DNA of 64,000 nt, taken from the NCBI GenBank assembly GCA_964370825.1, contig CAYJKY010000008.1, forward strand, positions 21,746 to 85,745. Direction: 5' to 3'. Positions 27,626 to 35,666 of the stretch are shown one piece after another. A program made the translations under genes and the position numbers. Within the stretch, counting starts at the first letter, position 1, and the number at the start of each line of letters is the position of its first letter. Origin of the DNA: CAYJBH01 sp964370825. GTDB lineage: Bacteria; Bacillota; Clostridia; Oscillospirales; Ruminococcaceae. Below the pieces are notes generated by a model. That model made no database searches. It worked only from the letters and a program-made list of their open reading frames with translations, and was not told the origin of the DNA.

Positions 27626-30256
27626 ATGAAAAAAATTAAGATATTAATTTCTACGGTGCTGTGTTTAACATTGCTTTTTACCAATGTTATCACAGTTGTC
27701 GTACAGGCAGAGGAACAAACGCCTGTAACCATTGAAGAAAATGAGGTTCCACAGAGTGGCTGGAGTGGTTTTTGGGGAAGTATATTTAACTTCTTCGGAG
27801 GTGGAAGTAACAACTCGAGCTCTTCATCGACACCTTCAAGTAGCAGTGAAGCATCGGTAACACCACCAGCCTCGAGTAGCAGTATCGAAGCCTCCTCCAC
27901 ACCTGTCTCGAGCAGTGAACCTGTTTCAAGTAGTGAGCCGGATTCATCTGAGCCAACCACAGGAGGGGAAGACCAGGCTGTTGAGGAGACAAAGGGTGAG
28001 TATGACACCGTTGCCGATATGAAGTCGGCAGACATGACAGGATTTAACCTTGGTGAGGTTTTGATTACAAGTGGTTTCTACGCCCCTGAAGATGGCGGTG
28101 GTGCAAGCTATACCGTTTCTAACACAGGTACCGTCGATGACATTACCGTATTTCAACTCGGCAACAACATGAAGGCTGTGTTGGTGATAGAGGAGGCGAT
28201 GAATGTCCTACAATTTGGTGCAACCCCTGGCAGAGAAACATCTTCCAGTGCACAGTTTACCGCTGCTTCCGAAAGTTCCGCATCAATAATCAATTTCCCC
28301 ACAGGACAAGAGTTTTTTATAGACAGGCAGCTTTTCTTAGGTGGGAATAAGACATACAATGGTAACGGCAGTACATTAATTATCGATGACACGTTTGTAT
28401 TAGAGCATTATGTTACTGAAGGAAGAATAATAAACTTTTACCTTGAAGACAACATTACCCTCGATGGACTTAACATGCTTTCTATACAGACCAAGGTTGT
28501 TATGAGCCAAGACGCCAGACGATTTATGGCGGTTCACAGATCAGATAACATAGTTATTAAGAATTGCATACTTAGAGGTCCGGAAGCAACATATGATGAG
28601 AATGGCTTACCATTAATAGAAGCGTATGCCGGCATAGATGTCCATTCAGCTACCGACAATGTTATTATAGAGAATAATGAAATATATATAACACACGATG
28701 GTTATATGGGCGGCGCAATTATGGTTAGAGATCTTTGGGGCTGGGGTACATCAAATGTACATGTTAGAAACAATTATTTTGAAAAAGTTTGTCACGACGA
28801 GATAGTTTCGGTTGGTATGCCAAATGCTATACTTGAAAACATACATATCTATGATAATACAATGGTTATGCGTGATGGACAGTATAGTTCAAGTGCTATA
28901 GCTGTAGTTCTTCTTGACTATGCAGTTGAAAGTTGCGAAAACTTGACATTTACCGGAAATGTGATGGATGTACAGAGCACCTGGGCCGGATTAAGGATTA
29001 CCGATTTTGGTGAAGGTTCGGTTACTGTTGAAGACAATACAATTACCCACAGCAGAGGACAAGGGTATTCCGGGGAATCATCTTCGTCAGCGATTGGCGG
29101 AAGTGTTATCCTAAATGAAGATTTAGGATACGGTGGAACAACCGTATTTAGCAACAATATTGTAAATGTTACCCAAACCGAGGAAAAACAAACAAAAGAT
29201 ATATTCGTTGGTGAGAATTTCTACGTAGAAAATAACACCGTTAATATCACAGGTGATACTCCGGAATCTATCTTTGCGGTTACATCCGCAACTAACAACT
29301 TAGTAAACGTCGATGGCAACATAAACATGCTAACATATAATGTTGATGAGTTTATCGGAAACCATGTCAACGCAGATTCTATTAAAACATTCTTCAGATA
29401 TTTCAATATTCCATTAGAGCAGCAGTATAGCCTGATAAACAATACTATTGCAATTACCAATCCTGCGGCTGTTCGACCTAATTTGACCATGTTTAGCTCG
29501 GTTGATGCCCAGGTGGGTGCAAGAGTACTGGTTGAAAACAACTCCATAAGTCTTCCTGCAGGAATGCCAAACGGTTACCTATACCTTTACACCGGCACAA
29601 CACCTCCTATGGCTGAACCGGACCTCACCTTTGATGAAACAATCGTAGAGCCGGAGTCGGAACTTTCCAGCTCCATGGCTACAAGCGACATTAGCAGTAG
29701 TGAGGCAGACAGCAGCGAGGTTACATCACAGGCACCGGCAGAGAGTAGCTCTGTAGAATCATCATCCGAGGCGGTATCATCCGAATCTATACCCACCGAA
29801 GCTGTATCATCCGAAGCTGTTTCTTCTGAGGTAGTATCCTCCGAAGCAGCATCTTCCGAGGCTGTTTCCAGCGAGATTGCACCGGCATCTGAGAGCACAG
29901 CCACCGAGCAGATTGAAGATAATGACACACCGCTTGGCGTAACACCTACATTTGAGACCGATCTTCCCTTCCTCATAATGTATACCGGTAACTCCGTTAA
30001 CGACTCATCACTTTCCTCAGCATTCACGCTTAAATACGGCGTAGGAATTACCACAGATTACGTTGAGGTTCGTGATAGCATCGGAGACGAGCCAATACCG
30101 CTAACAGGTGGAGATATCGATCCAAACGAACTTGTAGAGCAGTCCATGTTGATGTACAACATCATTATCGTGGTACTTGCAGTTGTATTGGTTGCATCCA
30201 TTGCAGTAATCATAGTTCAGCAGCGTAGAATCAGAAAGCTGAAAATCAGCCAATAA
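27626..30256 (+). CDS. Membrane-anchored Ser-rich surface protein with right-handed beta-helix
   Basis: The 876-residue protein has a signal peptide (about 1-29), then a low-complexity Ser/Pro/Thr/Glu stalk (about 65-115). A region resembling pectate-lyase-like proteins follows (YDTVADMKSADM ..., then NVLQFGATPG, where many such proteins have the DFGA motif). Recurrent strands of the type NVIIENNEIYI and NVHVRNNYF indicate a parallel beta-helix at about 230-620. A second stalk (about 660-770) consists of SSEAVSSEV-type repeats. One membrane helix near residues 845-865 and a basic tail end the protein. No LPXTG precedes the helix, so it is anchored in the membrane rather than by sortase. It may bind or cleave a polysaccharide, perhaps the one made by the adjacent locus. 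Confidence 0.8.
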   Translation: MKKIKILISTVLCLTLLFTNVITVVVQAEEQTPVTIEENEVPQSGWSGFWGSIFNFFGGGSNNSSSSSTPSSSSEASVTPPASSSSIEASSTPVSSSEPVSSSEPDSSEPTTGGEDQAVEETKGEYDTVADMKSADMTGFNLGEVLITSGFYAPEDGGGASYTVSNTGTVDDITVFQLGNNMKAVLVIEEAMNVLQFGATPGRETSSSAQFTAASESSASIINFPTGQEFFIDRQLFLGGNKTYNGNGSTLIIDDTFVLEHYVTEGRIINFYLEDNITLDGLNMLSIQTKVVMSQDARRFMAVHRSDNIVIKNCILRGPEATYDENGLPLIEAYAGIDVHSATDNVIIENNEIYITHDGYMGGAIMVRDLWGWGTSNVHVRNNYFEKVCHDEIVSVGMPNAILENIHIYDNTMVMRDGQYSSSAIAVVLLDYAVESCENLTFTGNVMDVQSTWAGLRITDFGEGSVTVEDNTITHSRGQGYSGESSSSAIGGSVILNEDLGYGGTTVFSNNIVNVTQTEEKQTKDIFVGENFYVENNTVNITGDTPESIFAVTSATNNLVNVDGNINMLTYNVDEFIGNHVNADSIKTFFRYFNIPLEQQYSLINNTIAITNPAAVRPNLTMFSSVDAQVGARVLVENNSISLPAGMPNGYLYLYTGTTPPMAEPDLTFDETIVEPESELSSSMATSDISSSEADSSEVTSQAPAESSSVESSSEAVSSESIPTEAVSSEAVSSEVVSSEAASSEAVSSEIAPASESTATEQIEDNDTPLGVTPTFETDLPFLIMYTGNSVNDSSLSSAFTLKYGVGITTDYVEVRDSIGDEPIPLTGGDIDPNELVEQSMLMYNIIIVVLAVVLVASIAVIIVQQRRIRKLKISQ

Positions 30257-30266
30257 ATCCTAATAG

Positions 30267-30303
30267 AAAAAGCTCAAGGGCACTGTGCTCTTGAGCTTTT
30301 TTT
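30267..30303 (+). terminator. Intrinsic terminator of the Ser-rich protein gene
   Basis: AAAAGCTCAAG pairs with CTTGAGCTTTT, with an inner GCA/TGC extension, followed by a run of seven T. It lies directly after the stop codon. Confidence 0.9.
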
Positions 30304-30390
30304 CATGCGGAAAATCTATCTTGATAGGCGCATTTTGTTTGCCCCAAACCGTACCGAACTACGTTATCACATAAACTACTTCAAAATCTT

Positions 30391-30473
30391 CAATTTCACA
30401 CAAAGTGTGAAATTGCATACTTTGGTGTGCACCCAATAGCAAAGCGATAACGACATATCGCTATGCTATTGGG
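30391..30473. repeat. Two strong hairpins in a gene-free stretch
   Basis: Hairpin one is CAATTTCACAC (30391-30401) with GTGTGAAATTG (30405-30415), loop AAA. Hairpin two is CCCAATAGCA-A-AGCGATA (30432-30449) with TATCGCT-A-TGCTATTGGG (30456-30473), a 17-bp stem with one A-A mismatch. Neither has a T-tract. The 30304-30557 stretch has no gene, and these two structures are all I see in it. Confidence 0.7.
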
Positions 30474-30557
30474 ATGAACAGTTGTATCCTTTTTCAAGTT
30501 GATTGATTTTATATTGCCGGTTAACAACTTATATATCAAAAATAATTGATTTGAGTA

Positions 30558-30586
30558 TTGACAAACAATCCCGTTAGTTGTATACT
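30558..30586 (+). promoter_or_regulatory. Sigma-A promoter of the thioredoxin-like gene
   Basis: TTGACA (30558-30563), 17-bp spacer, TATACT (30581-30586), 45 bases upstream of the start. Confidence 0.8.
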
Positions 30587-30630
30587 TGTATCAAAACAAA
30601 ATATTTTGATATGAAATAGGAGCTTTGCAG

Positions 30631-31137
30631 ATGAAAAGTAAAAAAGCATTACGAATAATTATTCCGCTAGTGATGGTTGCAATTATCGGCGTTATATGGT
30701 TTATGCAGAACGAGCCGGAGGTTGCCGATACGGTGGTTGAGGGTGATTTTCCCTTAAATGTGACCTCGGTAGACTTAGAGGTGCTGTCGGAAAGTGGTCT
30801 TCCGATGATTATCGACTTTGGTGCGGACGAGTGCATTCCCTGTAAGGAGATGGCTCCGGTACTGGTAAACCTAAATGCCGAAATGCAGGGCAAGGCGATA
30901 GTTCAGTTCGTCGACGTGTGGAAAAACCCTGAAGCGGCGCAAAGTTTTCCGGTTCAGGTAATTCCGACTCAGGTTCTTGTTAATTCCGACGGTTCACCCT
31001 ATGTGCCGAGTAAAGACCTTGGAATTGAGTTTTTGATGTATGCGCACAATGAGACGGAGGAACATCTGTTTACAGTGCATCAGGGAGGGCTTACCGAGGA
31101 ACAAATGAGGGTAATTCTTGAGGACATGGGCGTATAG
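30631..31137 (+). CDS. Membrane-anchored thioredoxin-like protein
   Basis: The 168-residue protein starts at ATG 30631, eight bases after AGGAG; a TTG six bases earlier is too close to it. An N-terminal hydrophobic anchor (about 8-25) is followed by a thioredoxin fold with the redox pair Cys68-Ile-Pro-Cys71 and a cis-proline in VIPTQV. It is predicted to face outside and reduce or exchange disulfides in exported proteins. The adjacent ccdA would supply electrons across the membrane, as for ResA/TlpA/TrxA-like pairs. It is separated from ccdA by a putative inverted-repeat element. Confidence 0.88.
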   Translation: MKSKKALRIIIPLVMVAIIGVIWFMQNEPEVADTVVEGDFPLNVTSVDLEVLSESGLPMIIDFGADECIPCKEMAPVLVNLNAEMQGKAIVQFVDVWKNPEAAQSFPVQVIPTQVLVNSDGSPYVPSKDLGIEFLMYAHNETEEHLFTVHQGGLTEEQMRVILEDMGV

Positions 31138-31298
31138 GAGCTGTTGACAAAGTCGGCTTTACAAAAAGCGACGGCAAAATTTCCGTCATATGTCACAAAA
31201 ATGCTCATTAATACACAAGGTATTGCTTGCGCTTTTTGTTTAATCTGACAAAAATTTTGTTCTTGTTTTTGCAAAATCTTTGTTTGTCAACACCTCCG
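31137..31298. repeat. 162-bp element with 15-bp terminal inverted repeats
   Basis: GGAGCTGTTGACAAA (31137-31151) and TTTGTCAACACCTCC (31284-31298) are inverted copies with one mismatch, enclosing 132 bp without an open reading frame. The left end overlaps the last base of the thioredoxin stop codon. The interior has further partial inverted symmetry (AAAAAGCG on the left against CGCTTTTT on the right). It resembles a MITE or other non-coding palindromic repeat. Confidence 0.55.
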
Positions 31299-31348
31299 TA
31301 TAGCGTAGCCCATTAAGCTTAAATGACTATACAGGAGAGATTAATTAT

Positions 31349-32038
31349 ATGGACGCAATGCTAAACTCAATATCCGAGATGATTGTAAACAGTACCTTTG
31401 TGGCGCCGCTGTTGGCGCTTGTTGCCGGCGTGCTGACCTCCTTTACCCCCTGTGCACTTTCCAGCGTTCCGCTCGTTGTGGGTTATGTGGGCGGTACAGG
31501 AAGTAAAAATACCAAACGTGCATTTTCACTGTCCCTGACATTTGCACTCGGTTCGGCGGTTACCTTTACCACTCTCGGCATAGTTGCAACAATGGCGGGA
31601 AGCCTCATAGGCAACGCCTCGACATGGTGGTATCTGGTGCTCGGAGTTTTGATGATGCTTATGGCATTACAGACCTGGGGAGTATATGAGATAATACCAA
31701 GTAGCTATTTAATAACAAAGAACACAAAAAAAGGGTATCTCGGTGCATTGATAGCCGGTATACTCGGTGGGATTTTTTCATCACCCTGCTCCACTCCCGT
31801 GCTCATTGCACTCTTAGCCGTGGTTGCGGGAAGCGGTAATATGGCATGGGGAATAATTCTTTTGCTTTTATACTCTGTCGGTCACGGCGTGTTGGCGGTT
31901 ATCTGCGGAACCTCCATAGGTTTTGTCGAAAAGCTTTCAAAAAACGAGAAGTATGGCAGGCTTAGCAACATCCTTAAGGTGGTAATGGGAGTTGCAATGG
32001 CGTTAATAGGGTTTTACATGTTCTACCTTGCGTTTTAG
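31349..32038 (+). CDS. ccdA: CcdA-type cytochrome c biogenesis/thiol-reductant transmembrane protein
   Basis: CcdA passes electrons from cytoplasmic thioredoxin to extracytoplasmic thiol proteins. The 229-residue protein has six predicted membrane helices and the family Cys pair: Cys35 in FTPCALSSVPLV and Cys147 in SSPCSTPVLIALL, each next to a Pro. AGGAGAG precedes the ATG. With no cytochrome c genes in view, its partner is most likely the thioredoxin-like protein just upstream. Confidence 0.92.
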   Translation: MDAMLNSISEMIVNSTFVAPLLALVAGVLTSFTPCALSSVPLVVGYVGGTGSKNTKRAFSLSLTFALGSAVTFTTLGIVATMAGSLIGNASTWWYLVLGVLMMLMALQTWGVYEIIPSSYLITKNTKKGYLGALIAGILGGIFSSPCSTPVLIALLAVVAGSGNMAWGIILLLLYSVGHGVLAVICGTSIGFVEKLSKNEKYGRLSNILKVVMGVAMALIGFYMFYLAF

Positions 32039-32088
32039 GGATAGAATTAACCCTAAACCGCTATCCACGATAACGTAAAAACCTGTAC

Positions 32089-32128
32089 TTATATCCTATC
32101 GAGTGGTAAACTGCTCGGTGGGATATAG
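32089..32128 (+). ncRNA. Long hairpin with many G-U pairs downstream of ccdA
   Basis: Bases 32089-32106 pair with 32111-32128 to give an 18-bp stem around the tetraloop TAAA. Five of the pairs are G-U when read on the plus strand (A-C on the other), so the structure is favoured only as plus-strand RNA. No T-tract follows, so it is not an ordinary terminator. It may be a 3' UTR stabiliser or processing site. Confidence 0.5.
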
Positions 32129-32234
32129 CTGTATTGTATCTTAATTTAACTTCAAAAACGATAAGACTCCTTAAAAGCCAATCTATTATACTGTTTTTTC
32201 ATTTATTACAAAAGAATAATTTTAGTAAAAATGC

Positions 32235-32262
32235 TTGTATTTTGTCGTCATTCATGTATAAT
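32235..32262 (+). promoter_or_regulatory. Sigma-A promoter upstream of lysS
   Basis: TTGTAT (32235-32240), 16-bp spacer and perfect TATAAT (32257-32262). Transcription would begin near 32269, about 120 bases before lysS. Confidence 0.7.
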
Positions 32263-32300
32263 ATATAAGTGAAAAGCAAAATATATGTGAGCAAATAAAG

Positions 32301-32330
32301 TGCAAAGCATATACATGCTTTGCATTTTTT
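32301..32330 (+). terminator. Intrinsic terminator inside the lysS leader
   Basis: Perfect 10-bp stem TGCAAAGCAT (32301-32310) / ATGCTTTGCA (32315-32324), loop ATAC, then six T. It lies between the promoter at 32235 and the lysS start. It could attenuate lysS or end a short leader RNA of about 60 nt. I see no T-box sequence. Confidence 0.8.
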
Positions 32331-32388
32331 ATATTGCTTATGACATACTATTATAAATACACATGTATTATGGGAAGGACATAAAAAT

Positions 32389-33894
32389 TTGAACAACAAC
32401 GAAACAGGCAACACCATTGAATTATCAGAGCTTTTACAGATCCGAAGGGACAAGCTTTCCGCCGCAATAGAGGCGGGCAAGAATCCCTTTGAGCAGACAA
32501 GCTACCCTGTAGACGCATATGCAGCTGAGATTGTAACCAGCTTTAGCGACGAGAGCGAAGAAACTCGCACAGTAAACATTGCCGGCCGAATTACCGCAAA
32601 GAGAGATATGGGTAAGGCAAGCTTTGCCGACCTTACCGACTCCTCCGGAAGAATTCAGCTCTATATTAAAAAGGATGTTGTAGGAGAGGACCTGTACAGC
32701 GAATTTTTGCGCTGTGACATAGGAGATATAATCGGTGTATCCGGCGATGTATTTCGCACCCGAAAGGGCGAGATATCTGTTTCGGTGATATCGGCAACCT
32801 TCCTTGCAAAGGCTCTTCTGCCTCTGCCGGAAAAGTGGCACGGGTTAAAGGATACCGAGCTTCGCTACCGCCAACGCTATGTAGACCTTATTGCTAACCC
32901 AGAGGTTAAAAATACCTTTGTTCTGCGCAGCAGGATAATTCGCGAGATGCGAAACATTTTGGATGAACAGGGTTTTTTAGAGGTGGAGACGCCGATGCTT
33001 CAAACCGAGGCAGGAGGTGCCGCCGCAAGACCGTTTCTTACCCATCACAATGCCTTAAACATTCCCATGTCGATGCGAATTGCATTGGAGCTTCACCTTA
33101 AAAGACTTATCGTAGGTGGATTCGACAAGGTGTATGAAATCGGTCGTGTTTTCCGTAACGAGGGCATATCACCAAAGCACAACCCTGAGTTTACATTGCT
33201 TGAATTATACCAAGCGTATACTGATTATGAAGGCATGATGAGACTTTGCGAAAACCTTATGAGGGGTGTTTCGCAGCGTGTTCTCGGCACCGCACAGGTG
33301 AGCCTTGATGGTAACGACATAGATTTGGAAAAGCCTTTTGAGCGAATAAGCATGACCGAGGCAGTAAAAAGGCATTCCGGAATTGATTTTGACGGAATTG
33401 ACGGTGACCAGGCGCTGGCACTCGCCAAGGAACGTGGCATGGAGACGATGGCACACCACGGGTGGGGCGATGTTTTGAACATGTTCTTTGAGAGATATGC
33501 CGAGGAACATTTGATACAGCCTACCTTCCTAACACATCACCCCGTGGAAATCTCACCACTTTCTAAAAAGTGCCCTGATGACGGAAGATATACCGAGCGA
33601 TTTGAGCTGTTTATTGGTGGTAGGGAATATGCAAATGCCTTCAGCGAGCTAAACGACCCGATAGATCAGCGTGAGCGATTTGAGGCACAGTTAAAGGCAA
33701 AGGCCGCAGGAGACGACGAAGCAACACCGCTGGATGAAGATTTCTTAAATGCACTGTCCTATGGAATGCCACCGACCGGAGGAATAGGCATAGGAATAGA
33801 CAGGTTTGTGATGTTGTTGACCGGTTCTGCAAGCATTAGGGACGTACTGTTGTTCCCGACCATGCGACCGATAGCTAGTCAAAGCAACCTATAG
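32389..33894 (+). CDS. lysS: Lysyl-tRNA synthetase, class II
   Basis: LysRS charges tRNA-Lys. The 501-residue protein has an N-terminal OB-fold anticodon-binding domain (NIAGRITAKRDMGKASFADLTDSSGRIQLYI) and a class II catalytic domain. Motif 1 includes FLEVETPMLQ, motif 2 FRNEGISPKHNPEFTLLE, and motif 3 GGIGIGIDRFVML. The start is TTG at 32389, nine bases after GGGAAGGA. It is followed 15 bases later by ruvX. It belongs to a run of genes with TTG starts. Confidence 0.97.
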   Translation: MNNNETGNTIELSELLQIRRDKLSAAIEAGKNPFEQTSYPVDAYAAEIVTSFSDESEETRTVNIAGRITAKRDMGKASFADLTDSSGRIQLYIKKDVVGEDLYSEFLRCDIGDIIGVSGDVFRTRKGEISVSVISATFLAKALLPLPEKWHGLKDTELRYRQRYVDLIANPEVKNTFVLRSRIIREMRNILDEQGFLEVETPMLQTEAGGAAARPFLTHHNALNIPMSMRIALELHLKRLIVGGFDKVYEIGRVFRNEGISPKHNPEFTLLELYQAYTDYEGMMRLCENLMRGVSQRVLGTAQVSLDGNDIDLEKPFERISMTEAVKRHSGIDFDGIDGDQALALAKERGMETMAHHGWGDVLNMFFERYAEEHLIQPTFLTHHPVEISPLSKKCPDDGRYTERFELFIGGREYANAFSELNDPIDQRERFEAQLKAKAAGDDEATPLDEDFLNALSYGMPPTGGIGIGIDRFVMLLTGSASIRDVLLFPTMRPIASQSNL

Positions 33895-33909
33895 TTGAGG
33901 GGTGAATAA

Positions 33910-34323
33910 TTGAAAATACTTGCAGTGGACTACGGTGAGACAAAAACAGGACTTGCCGCATGTGACAGAACGGAATTTTTATGCTCGCCTCTGGGTGTAT
34001 TGCGTGAAAAGAGCATGGCTAAAACAGCGGAAAAGATTGTTTATGCGACGAGGGAATACGAGATATCCATGGTGGTTATAGGACTACCGACCTATGATGA
34101 CGGTCGTGCCCATCCACATGCCGAACAGTGTAAACGGCTTGGCGATATACTGAGTGGAATACTCGAAATTCCGGTTGAATATATGCAGGAGGATGGTTCT
34201 TCAAAGGAAGCACAGGACATAATGAAGGGCAATGGCAAAAAAAGCAAAAAAAGAAACGATGATGAGGATGCAGTTGCCGCTGCGATAATACTTGAAAGAT
34301 TTTTGGAGCAACGAAACAGGTAG
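33910..34323 (+). CDS. ruvX: RuvX/YqgF family: putative pre-16S rRNA nuclease / Holliday junction resolvase
   Basis: The 137-residue protein has the RNase H-like fold and family landmarks ILAVDYGETKTGLA at the N-terminus, VVIGLPTYDDG, and a C-terminal acidic DDEDAVAAAIILERFL. It processes the 5' end of 16S rRNA in E. coli, and related proteins act on Holliday junctions. The start is TTG with GAGGGGTG six bases upstream. A Lys/Asn-rich insert (KGNGKKSKKRN) precedes the last helix. Confidence 0.92.
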   Translation: MKILAVDYGETKTGLAACDRTEFLCSPLGVLREKSMAKTAEKIVYATREYEISMVVIGLPTYDDGRAHPHAEQCKRLGDILSGILEIPVEYMQEDGSSKEAQDIMKGNGKKSKKRNDDEDAVAAAIILERFLEQRNR

Positions 34324-34361
34324 GACTAAGATACATACGGCATAACGAATAGAGGATTGAG

Positions 34362-34955
34362 ATGATAACTAAGGGACCGCTTGCAAGGGTTACAATAAAT
34401 GTTGTTGTAGTTACGTTACTGGTATGCACCTCGATAGCATTATTTGCGCTTGTGAGCATCAGACGTGATAATAAGCGTGTGGATGACATGATTGCCGATG
34501 TTCCGGCAATAATCGAGCTATACAACTTGATAAACGATTATCCTACCCTTAATGTGGTTGACTACACCCAGGACGGAGAGTTAACACTTCTCGATTCCTC
34601 CCAAAATGAGATTGCCAATTTTTCGATCAATAACGAGCAACAAATTGAGGCACTGCGAAATCTTGAAAAGATATATCGAGACGATAATGGACTGATTTTC
34701 TCGTATGGGAGCAATTTTCTTTCCACCGTGCCGAGGGTTGTGTTCTCGGGCAAGAGCATGGAGGATTTAAAAAATAAAAAGAGTGATAACGAGACGGTAA
34801 CCAAGATAACAAACGGTGTATATATGATTGTGTATCGTTTTGATTACGAAAGATTTTTCTCGGCTGAGGAAATCAAATACCAGTTAGAAGGTTTATATGA
34901 AAGCATCCTGATAGGTGCAGAGGGGATTTTGGTAGATGATGCAGAGCAGGCGTAA
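34362..34955 (+). CDS. Unknown protein with one N-terminal membrane anchor
   Basis: I do not recognise this 197-residue protein. A hydrophobic segment at about residues 7-29 would anchor it with the remaining roughly 165 residues outside. That part is rich in Asp, Glu, Asn and Lys and looks globular, with alternating strands and helices. GAGG stands before the ATG. It begins 38 bases after ruvX and overlaps the next gene by 20 bases, so the two unknown proteins are probably made together. Confidence 0.8.
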   Translation: MITKGPLARVTINVVVVTLLVCTSIALFALVSIRRDNKRVDDMIADVPAIIELYNLINDYPTLNVVDYTQDGELTLLDSSQNEIANFSINNEQQIEALRNLEKIYRDDNGLIFSYGSNFLSTVPRVVFSGKSMEDLKNKKSDNETVTKITNGVYMIVYRFDYERFFSAEEIKYQLEGLYESILIGAEGILVDDAEQA

Positions 34956-35595
34956 AAGGAATATTTTAGGCACAGTTTTTGGGCTTTTTAGCGGGGCCAT
35001 AAAATGCGGGCTTTTTCTGTTGGTGGTGCTGGCCTTTATCAACGAATTTTTAATCTACTCCATCTTCACCGCCGACGGTGCGCCGGCATACGCAAGGCTT
35101 ACCGACTACAATGATTATTTGATAGCACTCGCCGCAACCTTTGTTGCATGTTTTGCCTATTTCAGCTTTGGACTTATCCGCAAAAGAGGGCTTTTAGGGG
35201 TGGATCTGCTGCTCTCGGTGATGATTGTGGTTTATATCTTTTTAAACTTCGAGCCATGGGTGGCTAACATCGATTCCGGAAACGAAGGCTACGGCATGTT
35301 GTTGATAAATGTAAAGCTTATTTTCCACCTGGTTTTGCTTGCCATGACACTTGTCTACACCATTGTGGTGTGTACCTGTGCACTCTACAACTTCTTTTTC
35401 AGCGTCGAAAACACCATGTCGTTTTCACCCGGCAAAACTACAGATTACAAGCACGACGAAAAGAAATACGGATTGCTTGTCGAACTGCAACAAAGGATGA
35501 AGTCGTTAGAAAACAGCCACGACACCATTCAGGACTACTGTGCCGGTGTAAGAGACATCTACAAAGAAAAACTAAAACTCCACGAAGGCCACTAA
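34936..35595 (+). CDS. Unknown four-helix membrane protein
   Basis: I do not recognise this 219-residue protein. Four hydrophobic segments (about 15-35, 53-75, 80-98 and 112-140) are followed by a charged, probably helical cytoplasmic tail (HDEKKYGLLVELQQRMKSLE...) of about 60 residues. The N-terminus (MMQSRRKRN) is basic and likely cytoplasmic. It is translationally coupled to the preceding gene and lies 71 bases before potA. The conserved pairing with potABCD in other genomes would be the test of a functional link. Confidence 0.8.
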   Translation: MMQSRRKRNILGTVFGLFSGAIKCGLFLLVVLAFINEFLIYSIFTADGAPAYARLTDYNDYLIALAATFVACFAYFSFGLIRKRGLLGVDLLLSVMIVVYIFLNFEPWVANIDSGNEGYGMLLINVKLIFHLVLLAMTLVYTIVVCTCALYNFFFSVENTMSFSPGKTTDYKHDEKKYGLLVELQQRMKSLENSHDTIQDYCAGVRDIYKEKLKLHEGH

Positions 35596-35606
35596 CAACA
35601 AAAATA

Positions 35607-35625
35607 TCTTCACCAAAGGTGAAGA
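35607..35625 (+). promoter_or_regulatory. 8-bp perfect hairpin before potA
   Basis: TCTTCACC (35607-35614), loop AAA, GGTGAAGA (35618-35625), with no T-tract. It sits between the unknown membrane gene and potA and could be an operator or an mRNA structure affecting potA translation. Confidence 0.5.
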
Positions 35626-35666
35626 CTATACAAAATACGAACTTACAGAAAAGAGAGGGAACTTTA

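Noticed and set aside
27610..28035. Minus-strand Leu/Ser-rich open frame opposite the Ser-rich stalk
   Set aside because: It is the complement of low-complexity TCA/AGC codons and has no start signal or family similarity.
32263..32388. T-box riboswitch before lysS
   Set aside because: No TGGGTGG-like T-box, specifier loop or antiterminator could be found; only a promoter and a terminator are visible.
35370..35666. Upstream extension of potA to an ATG at 35370
   Set aside because: It lies in another frame of the preceding gene and has no similarity to PotA; the TTG at 35667 has a ribosome-binding site and gives the normal length.
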